A DNA stretch of 62,629 nt from Gammaproteobacteria bacterium 39-13 (lineage in GTDB: Bacteria > Pseudomonadota > Gammaproteobacteria > Berkiellales > Berkiellaceae), in NCBI GenBank assembly GCA_001898235.1, contig MKTN01000040.1:1-62629 (forward strand), written 5' to 3'. Both the position numbers and the translations under genes were made by a program. Each line of letters opens with the position of its first letter. Position 1 is the stretch's first letter. The notes under the pieces were generated by a model that searched no databases, was not told the origin of the DNA, and worked only from the letters and a program-made list of their open reading frames with translations. Below, piece after piece: positions 45,289 to 54,882 of the stretch.

Positions 45289-46476
45289 TCATATTTCCTT
45301 TTTGAGGCTAGCCATTCTAAGGAGTAGATAGCCGAGCAAAGCAGAAGCGAAGGTACCAATAAAAATTCCCAAGCGACTATTGATGATATAGTGCCCCTGG
45401 CTTTCAAACGCTAATGTACTAATAAACAAACTCATTGTAAAACCAATTCCGCAAAGTACACCTACGCCATAAACTTGGCGCCAACAAGCCTTCTCAGGCA
45501 AAGACGCTATTCTCAATTTGATGAGCAAAAAAGTAGAAATAAATATACCAAGCTGCTTACCAAGAAATAACCCCAGCGCAATTCCCAATGTCAGTGGGCT
45601 CCAAAAATCTTCTGGTAATATCTCACCAAAATCTATTCCAGCATTGGCAAATGCAAATAAAGGTAACACAAAATAACTAACCCAGTGATGTAAAGACTTT
45701 TCAAGATCTTTAGATAGGGAATGCTCATGAGGTGCTGCTTTCAAAGGGATTGTAAATGCGAGTACAACGCCCGCCAAAGTTGCATGCACACCAGATTTTA
45801 AAACAAAAAGCCATAATAACAATCCAATAAAGCCATATACGGATAGGCTTCTTATCTTTAAAAAATTACAAAAGATTAATGCCAAAATGGCCATAAGAGA
45901 TAACAGTAAGGATAGATGAGACAATTGCGCCGTATAGAAAATGGCAATAATAACTATGGCTGCTAAATCATCAAAAATAGCAATTGCCATGAGAAAGAGT
46001 TTTAGACTATTGGGTACTCGTCTTCCTAACAATGACAAAACCCCTAAAGCAAAAGCGATATCGGTTGCGGTCGGAATAGCCCAACCTTTCATAGCAATCT
46101 CATCATGGCGATTAAAGACTGCATATATCATTGCAGGAAACAAAATACCACCTAGTGCGGCGCATCCTGGGAGTAACACCTGAGACATGTTAGAGAGGCT
46201 TCCCTCTATTGTTTCACGTTTAATTTCCAGCCCTACATATAAAAAGAATAATGCCATAAGACCATCATTAACCCACAATAATAATGGTTTTTTGAGCTGC
46301 CACACATTAATGCCAACTTGAAGCTCCGCATTAATTAATGCACTGTACCATTTATCTAACGGAGAATTGGCTAATATTAAGGCCGCTAAGCTGAAAAATA
46401 TTAGTAAGATGCCACCAAAGGATTCTGCTTGCACAAATTGTTTTAAGCCAGAGGTTTTATCAATGTCTTGATTCAT
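45289..46476 (-). CDS. nhaA: Na+/H+ antiporter NhaA
   Basis: About 395 residues from ATG 46476, aligned with E. coli NhaA; the longer frame from 46557 adds a hydrophobic N-terminal stretch not typical of the family and could be used alternatively. Motifs: QAESFGGILLIFFSLAALILANSP, GLMALFFLYVGLEIKRE, WAIPTATDIAFALGVL (the paired aspartate/Thr-Asp region), FLMAIAIFDDLAAIVIIA (the ion-binding Asp pair), and LCGIGFTMSLFI. Exports Na+ in exchange for protons. Confidence 0.95.
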   Translation of the reverse strand: MNQDIDKTSGLKQFVQAESFGGILLIFFSLAALILANSPLDKWYSALINAELQVGINVWQLKKPLLLWVNDGLMALFFLYVGLEIKRETIEGSLSNMSQVLLPGCAALGGILFPAMIYAVFNRHDEIAMKGWAIPTATDIAFALGVLSLLGRRVPNSLKLFLMAIAIFDDLAAIVIIAIFYTAQLSHLSLLLSLMAILALIFCNFLKIRSLSVYGFIGLLLWLFVLKSGVHATLAGVVLAFTIPLKAAPHEHSLSKDLEKSLHHWVSYFVLPLFAFANAGIDFGEILPEDFWSPLTLGIALGLFLGKQLGIFISTFLLIKLRIASLPEKACWRQVYGVGVLCGIGFTMSLFISTLAFESQGHYIINSRLGIFIGTFASALLGYLLLRMASLKKEI

Positions 46477-46638
46477 ATGATTTTTTGAAATTCTGTTAAT
46501 GAGGAAATGAACCGAACCTAATAATAGAGTGTATAGACAACAAAGGACGCTGTACATTCTCTTAATATTAGTTAGCTAGATAATTTTGGTATATGATGGA
46601 AGAATGTGAGATCTTGAGCCAGAGAAGGTATTCTACCA

Positions 46639-48669
46639 ATGCCAAAGGAAACAAAAATTAAATTCGAGCAAGGTTTACGTGGAGCTGCACATGAGCGCGG
46701 CGGCAGTTTTATTGACGCTGTCCAACAGATAATATTACCCAACCTCTCTACCGCTCAAATTAAAAAAATAAATGCGCAAAAAGACTTTCCATTGAGAAAA
46801 TTACTCAACGCTAATAATGAAAAAAATAATTTTGAATTATTAAAAGATTATATTGGATCTCTAAAGCAATATTGGAATTCACAAGACATAGCAAAGTTCC
46901 AATCTGATGATTTAGCGGCGTTAGAGCGTACCCTGATAGAATTAATCTCTGACAATATTTATCTTAACTCGCGTAAAGATGGAGAGATTAAGAGCAAACA
47001 CTTTGATAAAATAAAAGCAGAACTTGATAATGCTGAAAATCATGCGAACTGGAAAGCCCGTTCGAAAAAAGAAACCCTTTTAGAAAACAACGGAAAACGT
47101 ACTGAAACACCCATCAGCAAATTTACCCCTGAACTTACGAAAGAGTGGTTAAAAATTACTGACAAAGAAAAACCTGAGTGGTTTAAGGAATTATCTAAAT
47201 GGGAGCAAAAATACTTTATCAAACGAATTGAAGAATGGAAAAGTATAGCTCTTAAGACACGAACAAATTTAGGTGATTTTTTAGGTCCAGTACCCACAAC
47301 CATTCGTCGCTACCCCGGCGCACCCAATGCATATGTGACTCAAGTAGAATTAAAAGGCCACGAAGGAAAATCTGAAGTTTTCACTAAAATTCGCTCAGGC
47401 GTTATTGTACCTACCAAAATGAAAGCAAAAAATAAAAAGCAAAAAGAAGAAAAAGTGAATGTTACCAAGCAAAATTTAGAACAACTCGTGGTAGTAGCCA
47501 TTCAAGAAAAAATTAAAGAATTAAGTAAAGATCCCAATTTTGACTCAAGCAAACCCATTGATTTGCCCATCTTATTGCAAACCCTGTACTCTCCTCCAAA
47601 GCAACCTGATGGAAAATATAACAATCGAGCGGTGATGAATGCCCTTGAGTTGCTAAGAAAGGATTTAGCAGATCCGCAAAAGTTTATTGAGAAACATAAA
47701 ATTGATACGAAAGGGATCCAGTTTGGAAAAATTGATTTACTCTATTCCAATCGGGCAGTAAATAGAGCGCGTGGTATAACATTCCTCACTAACTTATTTA
47801 ATAAGCAGGGTCGGGAAAGTAGAAAAACTGTCAAAGCCCTTGAGAAATATGTGACGCAAATACAAAATGGCAAAGATAAATCCATCGCAGAGGCTGCTTT
47901 AAAAAGTTATAAAGACATGCCCTATATTAGAAATACCCTTGGCGGGGTTTTGCAGACATCCAGCAATGCCATGGCGGAAAAGGCAGCTTTAGAACAAATC
48001 ATTGCCGGTAAAGTAGGGATCCGTGTGGGTAGCTGTGTCAGTGGTAAAGATAGAGAAGAAATGGTGACAGAAATTGCTATTGCACAACAAGAATTTTTCT
48101 TAAAGCATGGCTCTTTCCCTCCACCCTATAATGCTAAAGGAGAAAATAATAAAGCGTTACGTGAAGAATTTTCTGAAGCAGTGGCAAGACAATACCTTAC
48201 CGGACATGGCCATGAATTAGCCGCAGAAAATTCTAAAGGATGTGATGGGTTAAAAAATATTGTTGATGTGTTTGGCAAAGATATTTGCGAAAAAGTTCGC
48301 ATCATTGGCGAAAAGGAATATGGAATCAAACCAGAAATTTTTGATCCTGTCAAAGGTGTGCAAAAGGTGGCAGGATTAAACAAGCTCTCTAATGAAAAAT
48401 TAAATGTCAACATTAATTCGTTTGTCGAAAAAACAGCCAATTTCTTCAAAGCAAGCATAGCTCCTGTTCCCCCGCAAACATGGAAATCTGCTACAAATCC
48501 TGCAAGAAGAGAAGATAAAGCAGATGTTGCTCCAGGAATGACAAACCATTTAAGCCTTACAACGACGCCCCCTATAGAGACTACTGAAAAAATATCTCGT
48601 CCTCTTTCTAATCCTACTGATAGCACGCAAGAGACAAGACAAAGGAGCAATTCACGCTTCAATAAGTAA
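46639..48669 (+). CDS. CX5R phosphatase-like protein, candidate SopB/IpgD-type effector
   Basis: 676 mostly hydrophilic residues; no signal peptide. The catalytic P-loop candidate is C466 in GSCVSGKDREEM (C-X5-R, R472). It matches the CKSGKDRT loop of SopB/IpgD and INPP4-type phosphoinositide phosphatases except for Val after Cys and Glu after Arg. About 60 residues later, YLTGHGHELAAENSKGCDGLKN resembles the conserved post-loop segment of SopB (NSGNLEIQKQNTGGAGNK as I recall it). The N-terminal 250 residues are helical and of unknown fold; the tail is Pro/Thr-rich. The next gene, convergent and abutting, encodes a second member. Host phosphoinositide targeting is inferred. Confidence 0.8.
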   Translation: MPKETKIKFEQGLRGAAHERGGSFIDAVQQIILPNLSTAQIKKINAQKDFPLRKLLNANNEKNNFELLKDYIGSLKQYWNSQDIAKFQSDDLAALERTLIELISDNIYLNSRKDGEIKSKHFDKIKAELDNAENHANWKARSKKETLLENNGKRTETPISKFTPELTKEWLKITDKEKPEWFKELSKWEQKYFIKRIEEWKSIALKTRTNLGDFLGPVPTTIRRYPGAPNAYVTQVELKGHEGKSEVFTKIRSGVIVPTKMKAKNKKQKEEKVNVTKQNLEQLVVVAIQEKIKELSKDPNFDSSKPIDLPILLQTLYSPPKQPDGKYNNRAVMNALELLRKDLADPQKFIEKHKIDTKGIQFGKIDLLYSNRAVNRARGITFLTNLFNKQGRESRKTVKALEKYVTQIQNGKDKSIAEAALKSYKDMPYIRNTLGGVLQTSSNAMAEKAALEQIIAGKVGIRVGSCVSGKDREEMVTEIAIAQQEFFLKHGSFPPPYNAKGENNKALREEFSEAVARQYLTGHGHELAAENSKGCDGLKNIVDVFGKDICEKVRIIGEKEYGIKPEIFDPVKGVQKVAGLNKLSNEKLNVNINSFVEKTANFFKASIAPVPPQTWKSATNPARREDKADVAPGMTNHLSLTTTPPIETTEKISRPLSNPTDSTQETRQRSNSRFNK

Positions 48670-51600
48670 CTAACCTTTCGTAAAACGACGATCTTTTGTC
48701 GTCATCTTTTTTATCATTGGATCCTCTTTTTGATCATTCTCAATTAATGGAAGTGCAGCGGAAGATCGCTTACTGTGATAGCCATGTAGTAAGTTCTTCG
48801 TTTCACCCTTTTCCAATTTTACATCAGAAGATAGAGATTTTATTTCTGCTCTGACGGTGGTTGCCTTTGCTTGGACAGCAGGATCTTTATCATTCAGATA
48901 AGTTTTTACCTGACTTTTAATGTATTTCATTTTATCTCTCACCTTCATGGCTTCAGATTCAGTAAGGGTAGGTAACGCTTTTTGCCATTGAGTATATTGC
49001 ACTTGAGCATCTTCTAGATATTTAATGTGCCTTGCTTGCCGTTGCAGAAATTGCAATTGTATTTGTGCATCATCAACCAGCTTGGCAAACTTTTTATCAC
49101 CTCCGACTCCCTTAGATTTAGAGAGCAAATTAGCCATTGCAATATCAGATTTATAGTCCACCGTTGGCATTTCAAAATCAGAATCTGTCACCTTTAGCCC
49201 TGGGGCATCATCATTAAAACCATTTGTTTCTCGATTGGGGGCACCATTGTGTACATGAGGCATAATGGCATGAAATCTTTCTTTATCTTCCTCATTCTCC
49301 CATCGAGGAGGATGACCATATTTTTCGATAAAAATACAAAATGCTTCAAGTTGTTCATTTAACAGCCCCGTTCTATCTTCACCACTTTTACAAAACCATT
49401 CAACGAAACTATCCAAATAATAACCAAGCATTGCAAAACGAGCCTGAAAGCGGTAGTTGGATCTATTCAGGAAATCCATTTTATTTTGTAAAGCCAGTGC
49501 CTGCATTTCTAAAGCAGCTTTCTTTTTAGGATCTTGTTCCACAGCTAATTTCTTTACAATCGCTTTCTTTTCTCTTGATGCGAGCCAAACTTTTACCCAA
49601 CGCATTGTACCTGGTTTGGGTTGATTGTAATAAATATCTAATGCATCAACAAAAAGTCGCATGCGCTGATATGCTTGGTTACTTTTTAGCATATCCGGTG
49701 TAGTCCTATTTTCGAACGTGTCTAGATTTCTTTTTAATGCCTCAAGGTTATTTGAAAATACTTTTTGACGAGCTTCTGCAAGATTTCGATATAAAATATC
49801 TCGCTTAACTTCTTCTTTTTCTATAATGTTTAATGTCTTTTTGCGCGCTGCTTCTTCTTTCTTGATCATCAACTTCATCTCTTTAACACCCCGATCGCCC
49901 ATCATGGCTACATGCTCGGGCGAACTCAAGGCATTTTTTGCTGCATGCAATTTGGCATTGCTAGTTTCAAGTGACAAATAGGCATCTTGTAAAGCTAAAA
50001 TCGGTTTTTCCTTTTCAAGATCAGACAATATCCTCGCACGTTCAGCCTCAATCATTTTGATGTGCGCTTTAATTTCCTTTTCACCTTGTTTGCCGATAGT
50101 TGCTCGATGCTCAGGATGGCGTAGTGCCTTTTTTGCTGCAGATAAGCGCAGTTCACAATCTCGCAACCTTTCGGGTGCTTGCTCTCTATTCATGCGAGCC
50201 TGGTCAACGTTAACAGGATTATACTTTACCAATGCTTCACGATATTTCATGATTTGTGGTGAGGCGTCAAGATTATGCATTTGCGCCATCATACTTTCCA
50301 TGTCAGGATCAAGAAGAATATCTTTCTTTTCAAGAAAACCATCTATAAACTGGTTAATACCACGATTATTGATTCTTTCCTCTAATTTCTGGGCATTACT
50401 TGTGTTAACCCCCCGCATTTGATTAACACCGATTGTCATAAAAGTAGAATTCAGCTTTACTTTGACAGGAACATCATCAACAATCAGTATCACATCTCTT
50501 CCATGTAAAGACCAATATGCTAATCGAGAATCTTCAACCTGGCGATATTGACGCATAGCCGGATCGATAGTAATACCGGCCACCTCATCATCAACTGCAA
50601 TAGGAGACAATAAACACATCGTAGACATATCAATATTTAATGTCTTTTTACCTTCTCGAATGGCCGTCTTATCTTCTTCAGACAGTTTTTCAAATTTCTC
50701 TTTGGCAGCAGAAGTCATTGCTTGTTTGACATTCTCTAAGGTACGATGTTGGCGTTCGGCCTCATTGTGGATCTCAAGAGGAGAAGGAGAACCATGACGA
50801 TGTCCAACAAAAGCTTTTTTACCATTCACTTTCACTTCAGTACGAACAGCATTACGTTGCCATATTTGACGCTCATCAACAATGGTACTTGGGGTTGAAT
50901 GTGCTTTTTTCGGCGCTTCTTTTTTATGCGTATTCTTATACAAAGTTTGTTGCTCTGGCGTTAAGTCGACAAGATCCGCCTGGTGAGAACTTTCGACCAC
51001 TATATTATCAACAGCATAATGATTTTCTAATATTGGACGAGGTTCACGCGCACGAATGTCATCAGCACGCTGATTAATTTTTTTCATCACTGATTTAGGT
51101 TTGCTGTGAGGATCAACGTAATGCACGAGTAGCGCATTAATTTGTTTGGCTTTTTGAATATTATGCCAATAAAATTGTTCGAATGCTTCTCGAAATTTTA
51201 TCTCTGGTTCAATCCTTTCACGAGACGCTTTTACTTTTTCTTCAAGGTATTTTCTTTGTAACGTATCGACTTGTTCTTTAGACATCATATAACGATGCAT
51301 AGGGCCCGCTGCATCATTTTGGGCAGCTTGAAGACTATCTTGTGCATCTTTGATTTTTTGGGTACGGGTTGGATCTTGTTTCGATATTTTTTGTGCCGCT
51401 GCTAATGCAATTCTGGCTTCCTCTATAATCTTTTCGGCTTCTCGGGCGGCTATTAAAGCTCTTGTGTTTTCGTCTTTAGCATGCCTTAAATCCTCTACCA
51501 CTTCACCCAGCCGTTGATTGATAGCTTTATAGGCTTCATCGCGTTGCTTCTTTGCATCGATGAAAGTCTTGGCATGAGATCCATCAAAAAAATGTTCAGC

Positions 51601-51810
51601 CAATCGCTCCAATTCGAGGATTTTAAATTCATTACCCCCGTGCCCATGCAATTCCTTGGCGGCTTGAATACGCGCTTTAACCAGTTGAGCAAACATCTCA
51701 ACGTTTAGCAGAGGGTGCCCGTCTTCGCCAATATGGCGGCGAATGATCTTTGTACCATCAACAGAAATATCTTCTGAAACTTCATAAGAACCGTGAGGAA
51801 ATGCTAGCAT
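48670..51810 (-). CDS. Large CX5R phosphatase-like protein, candidate SopB/IpgD-type effector
   Basis: 1046 residues. The P-loop WFCKSGEDRTGLLNE has C807 and R813 and differs from CKSGKDRT only by Lys to Glu. A conserved upstream motif FMTIGVNQMRG (G461) parallels FNFGVNELAL of SopB, and HVHNGAPNRETNGFNDDAPG after the loop parallels its post-loop segment. Between the motifs lies an extra helical region with two tandem copies of a 50-residue unit (about 555-680). The N-terminal 230 residues are coiled coil. No signal peptide. The stop codon abuts that of the gene at 46639. Predicted to act on host phosphoinositides; this is inference. Confidence 0.82.
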   Translation of the reverse strand: MLAFPHGSYEVSEDISVDGTKIIRRHIGEDGHPLLNVEMFAQLVKARIQAAKELHGHGGNEFKILELERLAEHFFDGSHAKTFIDAKKQRDEAYKAINQRLGEVVEDLRHAKDENTRALIAAREAEKIIEEARIALAAAQKISKQDPTRTQKIKDAQDSLQAAQNDAAGPMHRYMMSKEQVDTLQRKYLEEKVKASRERIEPEIKFREAFEQFYWHNIQKAKQINALLVHYVDPHSKPKSVMKKINQRADDIRAREPRPILENHYAVDNIVVESSHQADLVDLTPEQQTLYKNTHKKEAPKKAHSTPSTIVDERQIWQRNAVRTEVKVNGKKAFVGHRHGSPSPLEIHNEAERQHRTLENVKQAMTSAAKEKFEKLSEEDKTAIREGKKTLNIDMSTMCLLSPIAVDDEVAGITIDPAMRQYRQVEDSRLAYWSLHGRDVILIVDDVPVKVKLNSTFMTIGVNQMRGVNTSNAQKLEERINNRGINQFIDGFLEKKDILLDPDMESMMAQMHNLDASPQIMKYREALVKYNPVNVDQARMNREQAPERLRDCELRLSAAKKALRHPEHRATIGKQGEKEIKAHIKMIEAERARILSDLEKEKPILALQDAYLSLETSNAKLHAAKNALSSPEHVAMMGDRGVKEMKLMIKKEEAARKKTLNIIEKEEVKRDILYRNLAEARQKVFSNNLEALKRNLDTFENRTTPDMLKSNQAYQRMRLFVDALDIYYNQPKPGTMRWVKVWLASREKKAIVKKLAVEQDPKKKAALEMQALALQNKMDFLNRSNYRFQARFAMLGYYLDSFVEWFCKSGEDRTGLLNEQLEAFCIFIEKYGHPPRWENEEDKERFHAIMPHVHNGAPNRETNGFNDDAPGLKVTDSDFEMPTVDYKSDIAMANLLSKSKGVGGDKKFAKLVDDAQIQLQFLQRQARHIKYLEDAQVQYTQWQKALPTLTESEAMKVRDKMKYIKSQVKTYLNDKDPAVQAKATTVRAEIKSLSSDVKLEKGETKNLLHGYHSKRSSAALPLIENDQKEDPMIKKMTTKDRRFTKG

Positions 51811-52097
51811 GTTTCACTCTTTAGTTTTCACAAGGGAATACAAATTAATGGGTATATGGTTTTGAGTCGCCATACCTAAGATAAGTTCACTGTCCAAGCG
51901 AGTATGTACAAATAAAGGCGTGTATATAAATGGTTGGATTTTTGATTTATCGACAACTCTCTTGATAATGGTATAAATCGCGCAGGGGGCATACTTTTTT
52001 CGCAAGGCTTATGAGAAAATGCTTCGTTGAGATAGCATTAAAAGCAAATTCTCCTCACCTTATAGCAAACGATTTTTTTATATTCGGAAAGCACCTC

Positions 52098-53021
52098 ATG
52101 ACACCACATTCCCTACCGAAAGTTTATTTCACCTTTGCATTGGTTATTTTATTATGGGGCATTAATTGGCCGGTCAATAAAATTGGCATGGAATATATGC
52201 CTGCTATCTGGCACGCCGCTTTACGCATAGGAATTGCCTGTTTAAGCATTTTTTTATTTGTATTCTTCACAGGGAAATTGAAACTTCCCAGCAAAAAAGA
52301 TCTCCCCATTATTTTTACGATTGGCATCTTACAAATGGGTTTGTTTATCTTATTGATAAACTTAGGACTCTACTATGTAGAAGCAGGACGTTCCGCCATT
52401 TTAGTCTACACCACCCCTCTTTGGGTGATGCCTATTGCAACTTTATTTTTCAATGAAAAAATGACCCGGCTTAAAGGCATTGGCTTTATTTTAGGGATGC
52501 TTGGGATCCTCATTCTATTGGATCCCTGGAATATGAATTTCTCTTCCTCTAGCACATGGTATGGTTATGGCTTCTTGTTATTAGCCGCCCTCAGTTTGGC
52601 GGTTGCCATTTGTGCTGCCCGTAATATGTCATGGACGAATCCACCTCTTGTTCTCTTGCCCTGGCAATTACTTGTGGGTGCAATCCCTCTCATTATTTGT
52701 GCCGCTTTAATGCATCCGTCACCAGGGATCCAATGGAACAGCACCTCAATCACTGCCATGGCCTATACCGGGATATTAGCAACGGCAGTGGGAAATTGGG
52801 CAGCAACGTCAGTAAGTCGCTCTTTGCCTTCTATTACGGTTTCTATCGGTTTTCTAGGGGTGCCTTTATGCGGCGTACTCTCTGCCGCCTGGATGTTAGA
52901 TGAGGCAATTACACTCAGCATTAAATTAGCCATGCTATTTATCTTCGGCGGTCTTTTGTGTGTAGCGATGAGCGCAAAACCCAAGGGTGCAACAAAAGCG
53001 CTTAGCGAGCAAACGCCATAA
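52098..53021 (+). CDS. EamA/DMT-family transporter
   Basis: About 307 residues from ATG 52098 (GGAAAG upstream); an in-frame start at 52011 would add a non-hydrophobic leader. Ten transmembrane helices in two EamA repeats (LLWGINWPVNKIGMEYMP, then PLWVMPIATLFFNEKM and later GVLSAAWMLDEAITLS). A drug/metabolite or amino-acid exporter-type carrier; substrate unknown. Divergent from the large phosphatase-like gene across about 290 bp. Confidence 0.9.
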   Translation: MTPHSLPKVYFTFALVILLWGINWPVNKIGMEYMPAIWHAALRIGIACLSIFLFVFFTGKLKLPSKKDLPIIFTIGILQMGLFILLINLGLYYVEAGRSAILVYTTPLWVMPIATLFFNEKMTRLKGIGFILGMLGILILLDPWNMNFSSSSTWYGYGFLLLAALSLAVAICAARNMSWTNPPLVLLPWQLLVGAIPLIICAALMHPSPGIQWNSTSITAMAYTGILATAVGNWAATSVSRSLPSITVSIGFLGVPLCGVLSAAWMLDEAITLSIKLAMLFIFGGLLCVAMSAKPKGATKALSEQTP

Positions 53022-53027
53022 TGATTC

Positions 53028-53053
53028 TTCAGGGCCTCTTGAGAGGCCCTGAA
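53028..53053. terminator. Bidirectional terminator hairpin
   Basis: TTCAGGGCCTC and GAGGCCCTGAA pair perfectly (11 bp, TTGA loop), between the convergent EamA and aldo/keto reductase genes. Confidence 0.85.
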
Positions 53054-53067
53054 CGCCTATTGTAGTA

Positions 53068-54099
53068 TTAATTAAATGGAGGCGTAGGATTGCGCTCAGT
53101 AAAATCCATTTGATGCCAATAGGGATAAGTACGTCGCTGCTCGCTGATCCCATCTAATTTCATCATCTGCTCTTTACTTAAAGTCCATCCTAGAGCGCCT
53201 AAATTCTGCTTCAGCTGCTCTTCATTGCGAGCACCAATAATAATATTCGTAACTGTTGGTCTTTGTAACAACCAGTTCAGCGCAATTTGTGAGACACTTT
53301 TGCCCGTTTCTTCGGCAATTGAATCCAATACATCTACAACATTGTAAAGCTTATCTTCAGGTACACTTGGCCCCCCGATCGCGCCACCAGCCTGCAAACG
53401 ACCCTTCGCCAGAGGCTGATTGCGTCGAATTTTTCCGGTAAGTCGACCCCATCCTAAAGGGCTCCATACCATCAAGCCAACATCCTGATCCAAACCTAAA
53501 GGCATCAGTTCCCATTCGTACTCTCTACCTACCAACGAATAATAGCCTTGATAAACAGCATAACGCGCAAGGCCATACTTTTCTGATGTTGCAAGTGATT
53601 TCATTAAATGCCAACCAGAAAAGTTGGAACAGCCTATATAGCGGATCTTGCCACTTTGTATGAGATTATCTAGCGCACTTAAAACCTCTTCTACCGGCGT
53701 TAAAGCATCAAAACCATGCATAAAATAAACATCAATATGATCAACATTTAATCGCTTTAAACTCGCCTCACAAGCCTGAATCAAATGATAACGAGATGAA
53801 CCAATTGCATTGGGATCTTCCGCCATTTTAAAGGTGGCTTTAGTTGAAATAAGCACTTTTTCGCGACGTCCTTTAATAGCTTGCCCCAAAATCTCCTCTG
53901 CGCTTCCCATAGAATAAACATCCGCTGTATCAAAAAAATTTACCCCTGCATCTACACAGATGTCTACTAGTCGCGTTGCTTCTTTAATATCTGTTTGACC
54001 CCATTTTTTAAAAAATTCATTGGTACCGCCAAAGGTGGCTGTGCCAAAACTAAAGACAGGAACCTTTAAACCGCAGTGACCCAATCGTCTGTATTCCAT
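53068..54099 (-). CDS. Aldo/keto reductase
   Basis: 343 residues from the second of two ATGs (54102/54099). TIM-barrel AKR with the catalytic tetrad: Asp and Tyr in FFDTADVYSMGSAEEILG, Lys in ISTKATF, His in VYFMHGFD. Cofactor motifs GCSNFSGW and IIIGARNEEQL near the end. NADPH-dependent reduction of an unknown carbonyl substrate. Transcribed alone; convergent with the transporter. Confidence 0.93.
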   Translation of the reverse strand: MEYRRLGHCGLKVPVFSFGTATFGGTNEFFKKWGQTDIKEATRLVDICVDAGVNFFDTADVYSMGSAEEILGQAIKGRREKVLISTKATFKMAEDPNAIGSSRYHLIQACEASLKRLNVDHIDVYFMHGFDALTPVEEVLSALDNLIQSGKIRYIGCSNFSGWHLMKSLATSEKYGLARYAVYQGYYSLVGREYEWELMPLGLDQDVGLMVWSPLGWGRLTGKIRRNQPLAKGRLQAGGAIGGPSVPEDKLYNVVDVLDSIAEETGKSVSQIALNWLLQRPTVTNIIIGARNEEQLKQNLGALGWTLSKEQMMKLDGISEQRRTYPYWHQMDFTERNPTPPFN

Positions 54100-54235
54100 C
54101 ATCGTTCCTTATTACGTGCCCAATGCATTGATAATTATTAAACGATAGCATTTTGTTACTCCCAAATAAGTTTATGCACACTTTATTTTTTATACAGTGC
54201 TGAACGAATTCAAGGGAAAAGCAAGAGCGCTGATT

Positions 54236-54263
54236 ATGCTATAATTTTAACTATTTATAGCAT
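54236..54263 (+). promoter_or_regulatory. Extended -10 promoter within an inverted repeat before dps
   Basis: ATGCTATA (54236-54243) and TATAGCAT (54256-54263) form a perfect 8-bp inverted repeat with 12 bases between, ending 20 bp before the dps ATG. The left arm overlaps TGCTATAAT, an extended -10 box; no -35 match is evident. An operator for a stress regulator is possible but unidentified. Confidence 0.5.
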
Positions 54264-54283
54264 TTCTACTTGAGAGGTTGCCG

Positions 54284-54823
54284 ATGAAAAACGTTAAAAA
54301 ACACCCAACAAAAGAATCAACCAAAGGTTCAAGTGAAGTTGCTATCCCAAAGCTAAAAACGCCAAACGACCTTGGTAATGAGGCGGCTTCCCATATTGCT
54401 AAAGTGGTTAACCCTCTTATCGCTGATGCATTTTCTTTATTTGTTAAAACAAAAAATTTCCATTGGCATCTTGCTGGAAGCCATTATCGTGATTATCACT
54501 TACTTTTTGACGAACAAGCTTCACAAATATTTGATATGGTAGATGTGCTTGCCGAGAGAGTACGTAAATTAGGTGGTACAACCATTCGTTCTATAGGCCA
54601 TATTGAGCGGTTAAAAGCCGTGCAAGATGATGATGATGAATTTGTAGAAGCCAAAGAAATGGTTCGTAGATTAATGGACGACAATAAATCTTTTGCTAGC
54701 AAAATGCGTGAAGCCCATAAAGTATGTAGTAAGTATAATGATGTAGCTACAACAAGTATTTTAGAAAACTTTATCGATGAGACTGAGAAACGAACTTGGT
54801 TTCTATTTTCTACCCAAGCTTAA
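54284..54823 (+). CDS. dps: Dps-family DNA-binding ferritin-like protein
   Basis: 179 residues from ATG 54284 (GAGAGG upstream). The ferroxidase-site signature KTKNFHWHLAGSHYRDYHLLFDEQASQIFD is clear, followed by DVLAERVRKLGGTTIRSIG. A Lys-rich N-terminal tail of about 25 residues could bind DNA. Dps dodecamers oxidise and store iron with H2O2 and protect DNA. Monocistronic, ending near a terminator hairpin. Confidence 0.95.
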   Translation: MKNVKKHPTKESTKGSSEVAIPKLKTPNDLGNEAASHIAKVVNPLIADAFSLFVKTKNFHWHLAGSHYRDYHLLFDEQASQIFDMVDVLAERVRKLGGTTIRSIGHIERLKAVQDDDDEFVEAKEMVRRLMDDNKSFASKMREAHKVCSKYNDVATTSILENFIDETEKRTWFLFSTQA

Positions 54824-54844
54824 GTTGAGTATTCTCTATTTAAA

Positions 54845-54877
54845 ATTCAGTCTCCTCTAACAAAGAGGAGACTGAAT
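54845..54877. terminator. Bidirectional terminator hairpin
   Basis: ATTCAGTCTCCTCT pairs perfectly with AGAGGAGACTGAAT (14 bp, 5-nt loop) between convergent dps and the coiled-coil orphan. Confidence 0.9.
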
Positions 54878-54882
54878 AAATC

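Noticed and set aside
51814..52005. 63-codon frame directly upstream of the 1046-residue gene
   Set aside because: It starts only with TTG, has no ribosome-binding site and no recognisable product; better regarded as 5' untranslated or promoter sequence.
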